DNA from: Streptomyces fradiae ATCC 10745 = DSM 40063
GTDB lineage: Bacteria > Actinomycetota > Actinomycetes > Streptomycetales > Streptomycetaceae
Direction of reading: 5' to 3'
Assembly: GCF_008704425.1 (NCBI RefSeq)
Contig: NZ_CP023696.1
Coordinates: forward strand, 6,612,501-6,676,500
DNA: 64,000 nt
The position numbers were made by a program, and so were the translations under genes. How positions within the stretch are numbered: the first letter of the stretch is position 1; every line of letters starts with the position of its first letter. The notes beneath the pieces were generated by a model. That model made no database searches, had not been told where the DNA came from, and was given only the letters and a program-made list of their open reading frames with translations. Of this stretch, positions 8,535-17,052 are shown piece by piece.

Positions 8535-9605
8535 ATGCCCCAGGCCACCGCCGCTCCGCCGGAGCGCCTCCAGGCGCCCGCCCGCGCGAGCGGCAGCGAG
8601 TTCACCCCCCTTCTGCGCGCGGTCCGGCGGCAGGGGCTCCTGGAGCGGCGCCCCGCCTGGTACGCCGCCGAGATCACCGTCAATCTGCTGGCGCTCGCCG
8701 CCGTCGCCACGGCGCTCGTACGGTTCGGCGGCTCCTCGTGGTCCCTGCTGCTCGCCGTTCCGCTGGCGGTCCTCTCCGCGCGCACGGGATTCATCGCCCA
8801 CGACGCCGGGCACGCCCAGACGGCCACCCGGCGCCGCACCAACCACCTGATCCAGATCCTGCACGCCAACCTGCTGCTCGGCATGAGCCAGGAGTGGTGG
8901 AACGCCAAGCACAACCGCCACCACGCCAACCCCAACCACGTCGACAAGGACCCCGACGTGGCCCCCGACGTCCTCGTCTTCGCCCCGCACCAGGCGGACG
9001 GCCGCACCGGACCGCGCGGCTGGCTCACCCGCCACCAGGCGTGGCTGTTCTTCCCGCTCACCACCCTGGAGGGGATCGCGCTCAAGGCGTACGGCCTCCG
9101 GGCGGTGTTCTCCACGCGGGAGCGGCGCGTCACCCGCCGGGCGCGCGCCGTCGAGGGCGGCCTCCTCGTGACCCATCTCGTCGGGTACGCCGTGCTGCTG
9201 CTCACCGCCATGCCCCTGGGCCGGGCCCTGCTCTTCGCGGCGATCCACCAGATGCTCCTCGGGCTCCACCTCGGCCTGGCGTTCGCCCCGAACCACAAGG
9301 GCATGGCGATGCCCGGCGGCCACGTCGACGAGACCTGGGGCCACCTGCGCCGGCAGGTCCTCACCTCGCGCAACATCCGGGGCGGGCCCCTCACCGACTG
9401 GCTGCTCGGCGGTCTCAACTACCAGATCGAGCACCACCTCTTCCCGAGCATGCCGAGGCCCCACCTGCGCCTTGCCCGGCCACTGGTCCGCGCCCACTGC
9501 CGGACGCTGGGTGTCCCGTACACCGAGACCGGTGCGCTCGACTCCTACCGCCAGGTGCTCGACCATCTGCACGCGGTCGGCGAGCCGCTGCGCACCGCCG
9601 GCTGA
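8535..9605 (+). CDS. membrane fatty acid desaturase
   Basis: 356 aa. The three histidine boxes of di-iron membrane desaturases are present: HDAGH (about residues 94-98), KHNRHH (about 123-128) and QIEHH (about 297-301), and hydrophobic segments around 50-90 and 200-250 fit an integral membrane enzyme. QIEHH with glutamine and no fused cytochrome b5 is typical of bacterial acyl-CoA/acyl-lipid desaturases of the linoleoyl-CoA desaturase-like family. It introduces a double bond into membrane acyl chains, with electrons from ferredoxin or a similar donor. Regiospecificity cannot be told. A small membrane protein follows 76 bp downstream. Confidence 0.92.
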   Translation: MPQATAAPPERLQAPARASGSEFTPLLRAVRRQGLLERRPAWYAAEITVNLLALAAVATALVRFGGSSWSLLLAVPLAVLSARTGFIAHDAGHAQTATRRRTNHLIQILHANLLLGMSQEWWNAKHNRHHANPNHVDKDPDVAPDVLVFAPHQADGRTGPRGWLTRHQAWLFFPLTTLEGIALKAYGLRAVFSTRERRVTRRARAVEGGLLVTHLVGYAVLLLTAMPLGRALLFAAIHQMLLGLHLGLAFAPNHKGMAMPGGHVDETWGHLRRQVLTSRNIRGGPLTDWLLGGLNYQIEHHLFPSMPRPHLRLARPLVRAHCRTLGVPYTETGALDSYRQVLDHLHAVGEPLRTAG

Positions 9606-9681
9606 ACCGCTCCGAGCGGCGGCGGGAACCCGGGCCCGCGGCCGGACGTTCCACCCGAAGGCGACCGAGAAGGAGGCGTCC

Positions 9682-9867
9682 GTGCCGACGAGAACCAAGA
9701 TCATGGTCGGGGGAGTGGCCGTCGGGCTGCTGCTGATGCCCCTGATCGGCTTCTGGATGTCCCTGCTGGTCGTGGTGGGTGTGCCCGCCATCGCTTATCT
9801 GGCCCTGGACCCCGGCCAGCGCCGTCGCCTGCGGCGGGCCGCCGCCCGCCGCGAGATCGGCCGCTGA
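9682..9867 (+). CDS. small membrane protein (61 aa), function unknown
   Basis: GTG at 9682 follows a strong AAGGAGG. The protein has a short basic N-terminus, one long or two short hydrophobic segments (GVAVGLLLMPLIGFWMSLLV, then VGVPAIAYLAL) and a basic C-terminal tail (RRRLRRAAARR), suggesting an inner-membrane protein with cytoplasmic tail. It is probably co-transcribed with the desaturase. No recognised family. Confidence 0.75.
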   Translation: MPTRTKIMVGGVAVGLLLMPLIGFWMSLLVVVGVPAIAYLALDPGQRRRLRRAAARREIGR

Positions 9868-9957
9868 GGCGGGACGCCCGTGCCCGTGCCGGCCGCGGGC
9901 ACCCCCGGACGCCGGGAGCGCCGGCCCGTGACGACCGCCCCCCGCCGTACCCCCGTC

Positions 9958-10932
9958 TCAGCCTGGGCGGACCGCCATGGCGTCCAGCCCCTCCAGCAAG
10001 GCCGGCAGCCGTGCGCCGCGCCCGACCGGCAGTACCTCGCCGGGCCGCTCGTCGACCAGGACGAACGCGATGTCGTCGGTCCGCGCCACGAGCGACCAGC
10101 CCGGCCCGTCCACGCGGAGCGTGCGCGCCCCGCCGGGCGCGAACATCGAGCGCACCCGCCCGGGCGGCGGTGGGTCCTCGAGATAGGTCCCCACCTCACG
10201 CAGCACACGCCGTACGGCGGCCTGCGGGCCCAGGGCGGCCCCGGCGCCGCCGCCGGGGCGCTGCCCCGAGCCGCCCGGCGGCGCGGACTCTCCCTCGGTG
10301 ACGCGCGCGGCGAAGCCCCCGCCCGCCCCGCGGTCCCGGGCTTGAGGGCCGGCCGCCGCGTCCACCGGACCCGATGACCCGGACGGGGCGAAGTCGCCGG
10401 CGTCCAGCTGCCCGCGCCACACCTCCCACCGCAGGGCTATCTCGTCGGCGCCCAGCCGCCGCTGGGCGGGCCCCCACCCGGTGGCGTCCGGCGGCGACAG
10501 CGCAGGCGGATCGCCCTCCGCGGGCTCCGGATCGTGCGGCGCCGGGACGCCCGGCGCCGCCACCGCCAGCGCGAGCGGCCAGCCGGGCAGCGCGGCGACG
10601 ACACTGCGCTCGTCCGGGGAGAGGTCGTACTCCATACCGCAGTCCCAGGCGGCGACGGCGACCGCGACCAGCGAGACGTCGTCCACGGCCACCGTCCAGC
10701 GCGCACCCTCGCCGTCCTGGCCCAGCACCAGTCCGTACCCCTCGGCGTACGGCTCGAGGCCGAGCGTCCGGCAGGCCTGCGGGTAGTCGTCCCCCAGGAC
10801 GCTCGGGAACCGCGCGGGGGTGAGCAGCAGGGCGGTCAGCACGTAGAGCCGGTCGTCGTCCTCGCCGCCATCGGCCGACGCCCGCCCGGGGAGCCCGCCA
10901 GGGCCCGCGCGCCCCTCGTCCGTCCCGGTCAC
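9958..10932 (-). CDS. conserved actinomycete hypothetical protein (324 aa)
   Basis: Soluble protein, start GTG at 10932. An ordered N-terminal part (DDRLYVLTALLLTPARFPSVLG, then WTVAVDDVSLVAVAVAAWDCGMEYDL) is joined by a Pro/Gly/Ala-rich linker to an ordered C-terminus (AAVRRVLREVGTYLEDPPP, then RSMFAPGGARTLRVDGPGWSLVARTDDIAFVLVDE). Two folded ends around a low-complexity middle suggest two small domains. I do not recognise the family. It ends 90 bp after the small membrane gene, converging with it. Confidence 0.7.
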   Translation of the reverse strand: MTGTDEGRAGPGGLPGRASADGGEDDDRLYVLTALLLTPARFPSVLGDDYPQACRTLGLEPYAEGYGLVLGQDGEGARWTVAVDDVSLVAVAVAAWDCGMEYDLSPDERSVVAALPGWPLALAVAAPGVPAPHDPEPAEGDPPALSPPDATGWGPAQRRLGADEIALRWEVWRGQLDAGDFAPSGSSGPVDAAAGPQARDRGAGGGFAARVTEGESAPPGGSGQRPGGGAGAALGPQAAVRRVLREVGTYLEDPPPPGRVRSMFAPGGARTLRVDGPGWSLVARTDDIAFVLVDERPGEVLPVGRGARLPALLEGLDAMAVRPG

Positions 10933-11659
10933 GGCGGCCTCCCGTCGTCGCAGTCGAGGCGGCCCCGCGCATCTCGGCAGGACGCCGTGCGGGGCCGGTC
11001 GGCGCACCTTAACCAGCGGGTAACCCGGCCGTCGAGAGTCCGGACGGCACTGGGGACCGGCGGCGCCCCGGGCAGCCGCGCCACCGCCTCCGGGTGGCTC
11101 GCCCCGCCGCCGCGCGAGGTCCGCGACCGCACGGCGGACCGGCACCCGGCCTGCCGCCGTCCCGCGCGGGACGGACGTCCAGAACCGCGGCGCGAGGCGC
11201 GCCGCGTGCCGAGCGGGCGGCGGTATCAGGCCACGCGCCCGGCCGAGGCGGGGGAGCGACCGCGTCCGCGTACGGCGCCGGACGCCGGCGCGAACCGGCG
11301 TGCGGGGGCCGCGGGGTCCGCTCGGCGCGCGGGTCGTCGCCGGTGAGCGGCCGCCGGTGGCGGGCGGCGAGCGCGGCCCGCCGGGCCGGAGGGAACAGCG
11401 TCGGCCACCCGCCGGGGCGCACCCCGCGCGCGAACTCCCCGGCCCTGCAGCGAGAGCCGGGCCGGGGGCGGGACCGGGGCGCGAACCGGTTCGCGGCGTG
11501 CGCGCGCACGGTCGACGGCACCCCGCACGCCCCCTTTGCGCCCCCGACCGCTCCCCCCTTCCCGGTGACCGGGAGGGCGCTTGCCGCGTCCTCGCCGGTG
11601 GGTAAGGCTTACGCGGACACGGGGAAAACGGGGACACTCGCGAACGGGGAGGACCGAGC
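10933..11659. other. long divergent intergenic region, no gene seen
   Basis: These 727 bp lie between the 324-aa hypothetical gene and the roadblock gene. Overlapping ORFs here are arginine/proline-rich with no start sites. It holds a perfect 14-bp palindrome GCGAACCGGTTCGC at 11481-11494 and a dyad GTAAG-G-CTTAC at 11602-11612, 48 bp before the roadblock start. Confidence 0.6.
11481..11494. promoter_or_regulatory. perfect palindrome GCGAACCGGTTCGC
   Basis: A perfect 14-bp palindrome in non-coding DNA. Its core GAACCGGTTC recurs in another perfect palindrome at 49353-49370, also non-coding. Possible shared operator; chance cannot be excluded at this GC content. Confidence 0.35.
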
Positions 11660-12067
11660 ATGGCGCTCGACAAGGAACTCGACTGGCTCCTGGACGACCT
11701 GACCAAGCGCGTCGCACGCATACGCCACGCCCTGGTGCTGTCGAACGACGGGCTCGTGACCGCCACGAGCAGCGAACTGGGCCGGGGGGAGGCCGAGCAC
11801 CTCGCCGCCGTCGCGTCGGGCCTCCACAGTCTCGCCCGCGGCGCCGGGCACCATTTCGGCGTGGGTGAGGCACGCCAGACCATGGTGGAGCTGGACGACG
11901 CACTGCTCTTCGTGACCGCCGCGGGCGAGGGCAGCTGCCTCTGCGTGCTCACCGCTTCCGAGGCCGACGTCGGGCATGTCGCCTACGAGATGACGCTGCT
12001 CGTCAACCGGGTGGGGGAGCACCTGGCCGTGGCCGCTCGCCGGGCGAGCGCCTCCGGCTCCGCCTGA
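11660..12067 (+). CDS. roadblock/LC7 domain protein
   Basis: 135 aa, covering one roadblock/LC7 fold: helix (LDWLLDDLTKRVARIRHALVLSNDG), sheet (VELDDALLFVTAAG), and helix (VGHVAYEMTLLVNRVGEHLA). ATG at 11660 follows GGGGAGG. In Streptomyces conservons such proteins (CvnB) sit between a sensor kinase, a DUF742 protein and a Ras-like GTPase and are thought to modulate that GTPase. Here none of the partners is adjacent, so it is an orphan that may work with a GTPase elsewhere. Confidence 0.9.
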   Translation: MALDKELDWLLDDLTKRVARIRHALVLSNDGLVTATSSELGRGEAEHLAAVASGLHSLARGAGHHFGVGEARQTMVELDDALLFVTAAGEGSCLCVLTASEADVGHVAYEMTLLVNRVGEHLAVAARRASASGSA

Positions 12068-12087
12068 CCGGCGGCGCTCACACGGAG

Positions 12088-12096
12088 TTATCCACA
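12088..12096 (+). promoter_or_regulatory. DnaA-box-like sequence TTATCCACA
   Basis: An exact match to the classical DnaA box lies 78 bp upstream of the DUF6397 start. Streptomyces DnaA boxes more often read TTGTCCACA. A single box suggests at most a DnaA titration or regulatory site, not an origin. Confidence 0.35.
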
Positions 12097-12173
12097 GGGT
12101 CGGGCAGAGTCGCGTCGATCGCGCTACCTTCGTCACACAGAGTAGTCGTGATCGATGGACGGGGGAGCCCGGC

Positions 12174-13430
12174 ATGACGGACGAAGAGACGCGTGACACG
12201 GTCGCCTACGGCAGGGCGGCGCGGGAACTGGCCCTGCGCCGAAGCGAGTTCGACCTCGCGGTGCATCTGGGGCACGTGCGGATGGTGCCCGGGCCGGCGG
12301 GCGGCCGCCCGCGGGTGCCCGGAGAGGAGATCGCCCGGCTCCGCGCCGAGCCGGGCTTCCCGGACGGCCTGCGCGACCGGGTCGGTACCGTGGGCACGGC
12401 CCGGGCGGCCGAACTGGCCGGGATCGCGGCCGACCGCTTCACCAGACTGGCGAGAACCGGCCACTTCACCCCGGTCGCCTACCACCTGAACCGCTATCGC
12501 GCCGTCGTCTGGCTCTACCTCGCCCGCGAGGTCGAGGCCGCGGCCACGCGCCACCAGGCCCTGCTGACCGGCCGCACCCCGGCCGACCTGCTCCGGCGGC
12601 TGCGGGCGGGTGAGGACGACCGGCCGCGCACATGGCGCGCCCGCCGTCGTCGCATGCTGCTGGCCCAGGCAGGGGACGCCTGGGAGGAGGCGGCCGTGAT
12701 CGCCTCGTTCCTCGATCCGCTCCAGGTGGCGGAGACGGTGCCGGACGGCAGCGAACGGGTCCGTCTGGACCGGCTCCGCCCCGCGCCGCCCTACGGGCAC
12801 CCCGTGTCCCCGGCGGGCCGCGCGGTCGCGGACCGGCTGCTCGTCGCGGGCGACCCGGCGGAGCGGGCGGAGCTGCGCACGGCCCTGGCCAAGGCCCTGC
12901 GCACCGCCCGTTCCCGGTGGCCGGCACCGGGCCCCGCCGACGGCCTCACCACAGGGGGGAGGACCGGCTTCCCGGCGGTCTGCGCACCACCACCCGGCCC
13001 CGGCGCACCTTCCGCGTCGCCGGTTGTCCACCATCCCCCGTCTGATCGGGCCTCGGACGTGTCACCGGCGGAGGCCCGGCCACCCGCACCGGCCGCGACG
13101 GCACGGCGCCGCACACCGGGCCGGCGGGGCGCGCCCCCCGCGGGGGCGGCGACCGGCGACGCCAGGGCGGCCGAGCTCGTGGCCGCCGGCCCGGGGCCCA
13201 CCGCCGAGGAGACCGTGCGGGCGGCCATCGCCCGGCGCTCGCACCGCCGGGCAGGGCAGCGGGCCGCGGCAGGGACGCGCCTTCCCGCCCCGCCCGGAGC
13301 GGACGCCGGACCGGGTCACCGCACACCGGCCGGCCCCGCCACGGCCGGCCGGGAGGGGGGACGCCGCCCCGACCGGTCGCGGGCAGGTCTGCTGGCACGC
13401 CTCGGCCTCCGGCGCCCCCGAGTGGGATGA
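12174..13430 (+). CDS. DUF6397-type protein with N-terminal helix-turn-helix-like region
   Basis: 418 aa. ATG at 12174 follows GGGGGAG. The N-terminal 210 residues are well ordered: AYGRAARELALRRSEFDLAVHLGHVR looks like a DNA-binding helix pair, and TARAAELAGIAADRFTRLARTGHFTPV resembles an MerR/excisionase-type helix-turn-helix followed by a YHLNRYRAVVWLY strand-helix. Residues about 260-418 are a disordered Pro/Ala/Arg-rich tail. Matches my memory of the Streptomyces DUF6397 family. DNA binding is inferred, targets unknown. Confidence 0.75.
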   Translation: MTDEETRDTVAYGRAARELALRRSEFDLAVHLGHVRMVPGPAGGRPRVPGEEIARLRAEPGFPDGLRDRVGTVGTARAAELAGIAADRFTRLARTGHFTPVAYHLNRYRAVVWLYLAREVEAAATRHQALLTGRTPADLLRRLRAGEDDRPRTWRARRRRMLLAQAGDAWEEAAVIASFLDPLQVAETVPDGSERVRLDRLRPAPPYGHPVSPAGRAVADRLLVAGDPAERAELRTALAKALRTARSRWPAPGPADGLTTGGRTGFPAVCAPPPGPGAPSASPVVHHPPSDRASDVSPAEARPPAPAATARRRTPGRRGAPPAGAATGDARAAELVAAGPGPTAEETVRAAIARRSHRRAGQRAAAGTRLPAPPGADAGPGHRTPAGPATAGREGGRRPDRSRAGLLARLGLRRPRVG

Positions 13431-13796
13431 CACGCCGCCCAAGCCACCGCTCGCGTGCGCGGAGCGGACGGACGCCCGCGAGCGCGGCGAAGGCACGGCC
13501 GTCCGCGCGGCCCCGAGGACCGCGACCCCCGCCCATCCGCGCTCCGGCCGTGCCGTGCGCTGCCCTGACGGTCTCTTGGTGGGATGCCCCTGGCCGGGCG
13601 GCACACCGTCCCTTCGCCCCCGGGTCGTCGCCCTGATCGTGTGCCGATCGCCCTCGGCGGCCAGGCGGTCGTCGGCCGCCCCGCCCACCCCGGAGCCCCC
13701 GTAGTGGTCCTCGGCTGCCCGGGAGCCCCGGCCGGGCGTGTCTCGTCCCCCGCTCCGCCCAGCCCGCGGAGCACGTGTTCGCTGCCCCCCCGCCGG
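13431..13796. other. convergent intergenic region, no gene supported
   Basis: A 366-bp stretch between the converging DUF6397 and phospholipase genes. A 69-codon ORF begins with an ATGA overlap at 13427 but is basic low complexity with no family resemblance, so it is not called. Confidence 0.5.
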
Positions 13797-14843
13797 CTAC
13801 CCGCCCGCGCGCGGGACGACCGTCGATAGGACGGACGGCAGCGGGTACCAGTCGGCGGAGACGACGCTGGCGTGCCGGCCCGCGAGGAGGGCCAGGCGGT
13901 CGCGGGCCTGCGCCTCGGTCGGATGGGTCCCGTCGATGGCGGGAGCGACGCTGTGGGCGTCCGTCATGACGAGCAGGTAGTCGTGGCGCGCATACCAGGA
14001 GGTGTCCACGGAGCCGCCCGCGTACACCGACGCGTCGCCGTCGAACACCACGAACCACGGCCGCAGACCGGCGTCCGCGTACCGCAGTCGGGGGTCGCCG
14101 CCCTGCGCCCGGTGCACGGCCGGAAACGCCCCGGCCTCCCGCAGCCGCCCGGCGGCCGCCAGACCCCGCAGATGGGCGGCGTACTCGCGATCGGTCCACA
14201 GCGAGTCGGCCGGGTTGCCCTCCTCGACCGTGCCGGGGATCAGCTCGACGACGAACTTCCCCGCCAGCCGGTCACGGGTGGGCCAGCCGTCCGCGCGGAC
14301 GGCGGTGTCCAGGTCCGGGTGCGCCCCGGCCAGATCCGCCGGGCGGAACAAGGCGTCCCCCAGACGCGCCGTCAACAGCGCGTCCAGATCGGCCGGCCCC
14401 CGCCCGTGACGGGCCTGGAAGCCGTCCTTCATCTCGATCTTCAGCAGCACCGGCCGGTGCCCCGGGTGGGCGTCGTGCCAGGCGCGGATGTCGGCGAGGC
14501 AGCCGCCGAGGTCCTGGTTGCGGGGCCTGGTGCGCAGCTCGCCCGCGTGCGCGGCGTTCTCGCAGTTGTTGTCGTTGCCGAGGGGATTGCCGTGCGACAC
14601 CCGCCAGGACCGGCCGAACGCGTTCGTCCACACGTCGAGCTCCAGCATCGCCGCGCCCGAGTCCAAGGCGTCGGCGAAGTAGCGGTACTTGGCCTTCTCG
14701 TACGCGTTGTGGACGCCCACCCCCGTCGACGCGCCGTACGGCGACCGGACCGGGTCGGCGGCCACCGCCGCGCCCGGACCGGCACCCAGCACCAGGGCCG
14801 CCGCCACCGCGACGGCCCCCGCACCACGTGCCCACACGCTCAT
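13797..14843 (-). CDS. secreted Ca2+-dependent phosphatidylinositol-specific phospholipase C
   Basis: 348 aa with a Sec signal peptide (about residues 1-29, ending AAVAA). Motifs of the Ca-dependent bacterial PI-PLC group exemplified by Streptomyces antibioticus SaPLC1 are seen: VGVHNAYEK with the first catalytic His, LELDVW with acidic Ca ligands, WRVSHGNPLG with the second His, and LLKIEMKDG. It would cleave phosphatidylinositol to a diacylglycerol and an inositol phosphate outside the cell. ATG at 14843 has an AGGGGA site. Residue roles are assigned from the family, not tested here. Confidence 0.88.
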   Translation of the reverse strand: MSVWARGAGAVAVAAALVLGAGPGAAVAADPVRSPYGASTGVGVHNAYEKAKYRYFADALDSGAAMLELDVWTNAFGRSWRVSHGNPLGNDNNCENAAHAGELRTRPRNQDLGGCLADIRAWHDAHPGHRPVLLKIEMKDGFQARHGRGPADLDALLTARLGDALFRPADLAGAHPDLDTAVRADGWPTRDRLAGKFVVELIPGTVEEGNPADSLWTDREYAAHLRGLAAAGRLREAGAFPAVHRAQGGDPRLRYADAGLRPWFVVFDGDASVYAGGSVDTSWYARHDYLLVMTDAHSVAPAIDGTHPTEAQARDRLALLAGRHASVVSADWYPLPSVLSTVVPRAGG

Positions 14844-15504
14844 GATGTCCCCTGCCTTCCGCTCGACGCAGTCGAAGTCGGCGGCAGAGTAGGGGAGTCG
14901 GGTGAAGGAGGGGAGACATGCCGCTTGACCGGCGGCCACGGGCCGACGTCCCGCCGGCGTCGCTCCGGCGCCGCGCCCGCCCAGGTTGGTCCCCCCGGCG
15001 CCCTGCCCGGGTTCGTCCCCGACACCGCGTCCCGTCCGCCCCGGCATCCCGCTTGGTCCGTCCCGCCTCGCCCATCCGGTCCGTCCACGACACTGGCCCA
15101 CTTCGTCGCCCCACCCCGGCCTCCGTCCGCGCCGCCCGGCCGCTCCGGTGTCCGTTGCCGGAGCGCCGTCCCCGCCCCGTCCGCCCCGGCGCGACCCCGG
15201 CGCCCCCGTATCGGTCCGTTCGCGGCGTGGCGCCATGGCCTCTCGCTCCCGCCCTCCGCCCCCGCCCCCGGGCACACGACCCCGTCGCTCATCGCCCCGC
15301 ACCGCCCCCGCCCGGGCATCCGCCGCGCACCGCTCCGGCGCTCGCCCCTGGCCCCGCCCGGACATCCGCCCGGACATCCGCCCGGACATCCGCCCGGGCA
15401 TCCGTCCGCGCCGCCCGGTGCCCAGCCGCTCGGTACCGTGTCGCGGCCGCTCCGGTGTGCCGCCCCGCGTGCGGGCGGCTCGCGCGGCGGGCACCATGGG
15501 CCGC
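14844..15504. other. divergent intergenic region with 12-bp tandem repeat
   Basis: A 661-bp Pro/Arg-coding-like GC-rich stretch between the PI-PLC and ligase genes. Long open frames run through it, but their translations are low complexity and ligase homologues begin at MLLARLADVS. The only clear structure is the tandem repeat at 15361-15408. Confidence 0.55.
15361..15408. repeat. 12-bp tandem repeat, four copies
   Basis: GACATCCGCCCG occurs three times exactly and once with two changes (GGCATCCGTCCG). It lies 97 bp before the DNA ligase start, in the presumed promoter/leader region. Copy number may vary between strains. Confidence 0.8.
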
Positions 15505-17052
15505 ATGCTGCTGGCCCGACTCGCCGACGTCTCCGAGCAGGTCGCCGCCACCTCGGCGCGCTCCCGCAAGATCGCCGTGCTGGCCGACCTGTTCGCCGCG
15601 ACCCCGCCCGCCGAGGTCCCCCTCGTCATCGCCTACCTCGCGGGCCGTCTTCCGCAAGGGCGCATCGGCATCGGCTGGTCCACCCTCAAGGACCCCGTCG
15701 CGCCCGCCGGACACGCGACCCTCACCGTCGCCGGCACGGACGCCGCGCTCACCGCGCTCGCCGGTGTCGCGGGCGCGGGCTCCCGTACGGAGCGCCGCCG
15801 GCTCGTCCGCGACCTGATGGCCGCCGCCACCGCCCCCGAGCAGCGGTTCCTGGTCCGGCTGCTCGCGGGGGAGGTGCGGCAGGGCGCCCTCGACGCCATC
15901 GCCCTGGAAGGTGTCGCCCAGGCGGCCGGGGCACCGCCCGCCGACGTGCGCCGCGCGGTCATGCTCGACGGATCGCTGCCCAGGGTCGCCACCGCGCTGC
16001 TCGCCGAGGGCCCGGCCGTACTGGAGAGGTTCCGCCTCGCCGTCGGCACCCCCGTCCAGCCGATGCTGGCCCACACCGCGAAGAGCGTCGCGGACGCGCT
16101 CGCCGCGCTCGGGCCGTGCGCCGTGGAGGAGAAGCTCGACGGCATCCGCATCCAGGTCCACCGCTCGGGCGACGACGTGCGGATCTACACCCGGTCCCTG
16201 GACGAGATCACCGACCGGCTCCCCGAGGTCCGCGGCGTCGCGCGGGACGTGGCGGGCGACGCGTTCATCCTCGACGGCGAGGTGATCGCCCTGGACGGGG
16301 CCGGCCGCCCCGTACCCTTCCAGGAGACCGCCTCCCGCGTGGGCTCACGCGTCGATGTGGCCACCGCCGCGGCGGCCCGCCCGGTGTCCCCCGTCTTCTT
16401 CGACCTCCTCGCCCTGGACGGGAGAGCCCTGCTCGACCTGCCCGGACACGAGCGGCACGCGGAACTCGCGCGCCTCGTGCCCGACCCCCTGCGGGTGAGG
16501 CGGACCGTCGTCACCGACCCCGCCGACCCCGGGCAGCGCCGGGCGGCCGAGGCGTTCTTCGCCGGCACTCTCGACCGGGGGCACGAGGGTGTGCTCGTCA
16601 AGGCGCTCGACGCGCCCTACAGCGCCGGGCGGCGCGGCCGCTCGTGGCTGAAGGTGAAGCCGGTCCACACCCTCGACCTCGTGGTCCTGGCGGCCGAGTG
16701 GGGCCACGGGCGGCGCACCGGACTGCTGTCCAACCTGCACCTGGGCGCCCGCGCCGCCGACGGGACGTTCGTGATGCTGGGCAAGACGTTCAAGGGCCTG
16801 ACGGACGAGATGCTGCGCTGGCAGACCGACCGGCTGCGCGAGCTCGCCGTCTCGGACGACGGCTCCACCGTCACCGTACGACCCGAACTGCTCGTCGAGA
16901 TCGCGTACGACGGACTGCAGCGCTCCCCGCGCTACCCGGCCGGGGTGACGCTGCGCTTCGCCCGCGTCGTACGGCACCGCCCGGACAAGCCCGCCGCCCA
17001 GGCCGACACCGTCGAGCGGGTCGTGGCCGGCCCTCAGTCACGCGTGGTGTAG
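15505..17052 (+). CDS. ATP-dependent DNA ligase (LigB type)
   Basis: 515 aa. N-terminal DNA-binding domain (about 1-170), adenylation domain with the nucleotidyl-lysine motif EEKLDGIR (Lys210), motif III-like ILDGEVIAL, motif IV HEGVLVK, motif V SWLKVKP, and a C-terminal OB domain. It matches the actinobacterial ~510-aa ATP ligases that accompany the essential NAD-dependent LigA and are linked to repair. ATG at 15505 is favoured because family members start MLLARLADVS; an in-frame ATG lies three codons upstream. A CACCAT element 6 nt before it could be a -10 for a leaderless transcript. Its 3' end overlaps the next gene. Confidence 0.93.
   Translation: MLLARLADVSEQVAATSARSRKIAVLADLFAATPPAEVPLVIAYLAGRLPQGRIGIGWSTLKDPVAPAGHATLTVAGTDAALTALAGVAGAGSRTERRRLVRDLMAAATAPEQRFLVRLLAGEVRQGALDAIALEGVAQAAGAPPADVRRAVMLDGSLPRVATALLAEGPAVLERFRLAVGTPVQPMLAHTAKSVADALAALGPCAVEEKLDGIRIQVHRSGDDVRIYTRSLDEITDRLPEVRGVARDVAGDAFILDGEVIALDGAGRPVPFQETASRVGSRVDVATAAAARPVSPVFFDLLALDGRALLDLPGHERHAELARLVPDPLRVRRTVVTDPADPGQRRAAEAFFAGTLDRGHEGVLVKALDAPYSAGRRGRSWLKVKPVHTLDLVVLAAEWGHGRRTGLLSNLHLGARAADGTFVMLGKTFKGLTDEMLRWQTDRLRELAVSDDGSTVTVRPELLVEIAYDGLQRSPRYPAGVTLRFARVVRHRPDKPAAQADTVERVVAGPQSRVV

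Noticed and set aside
12088..12096. Replication origin
   Set aside because: One DnaA box only, no AT-rich unwinding region, no dnaA/dnaN genes nearby.
13427..13636. 69-codon plus-strand ORF with ATGA overlap after the DUF6397 gene
   Set aside because: Basic low-complexity translation, no ribosome-binding site of its own and no family resemblance; overlap alone is not enough.
14986..15504. N-terminal extension of the DNA ligase through the 12-bp repeats
   Set aside because: Family members begin at MLLARLADVS, and the extension is Pro/Arg low complexity typical of a non-coding GC-rich frame.
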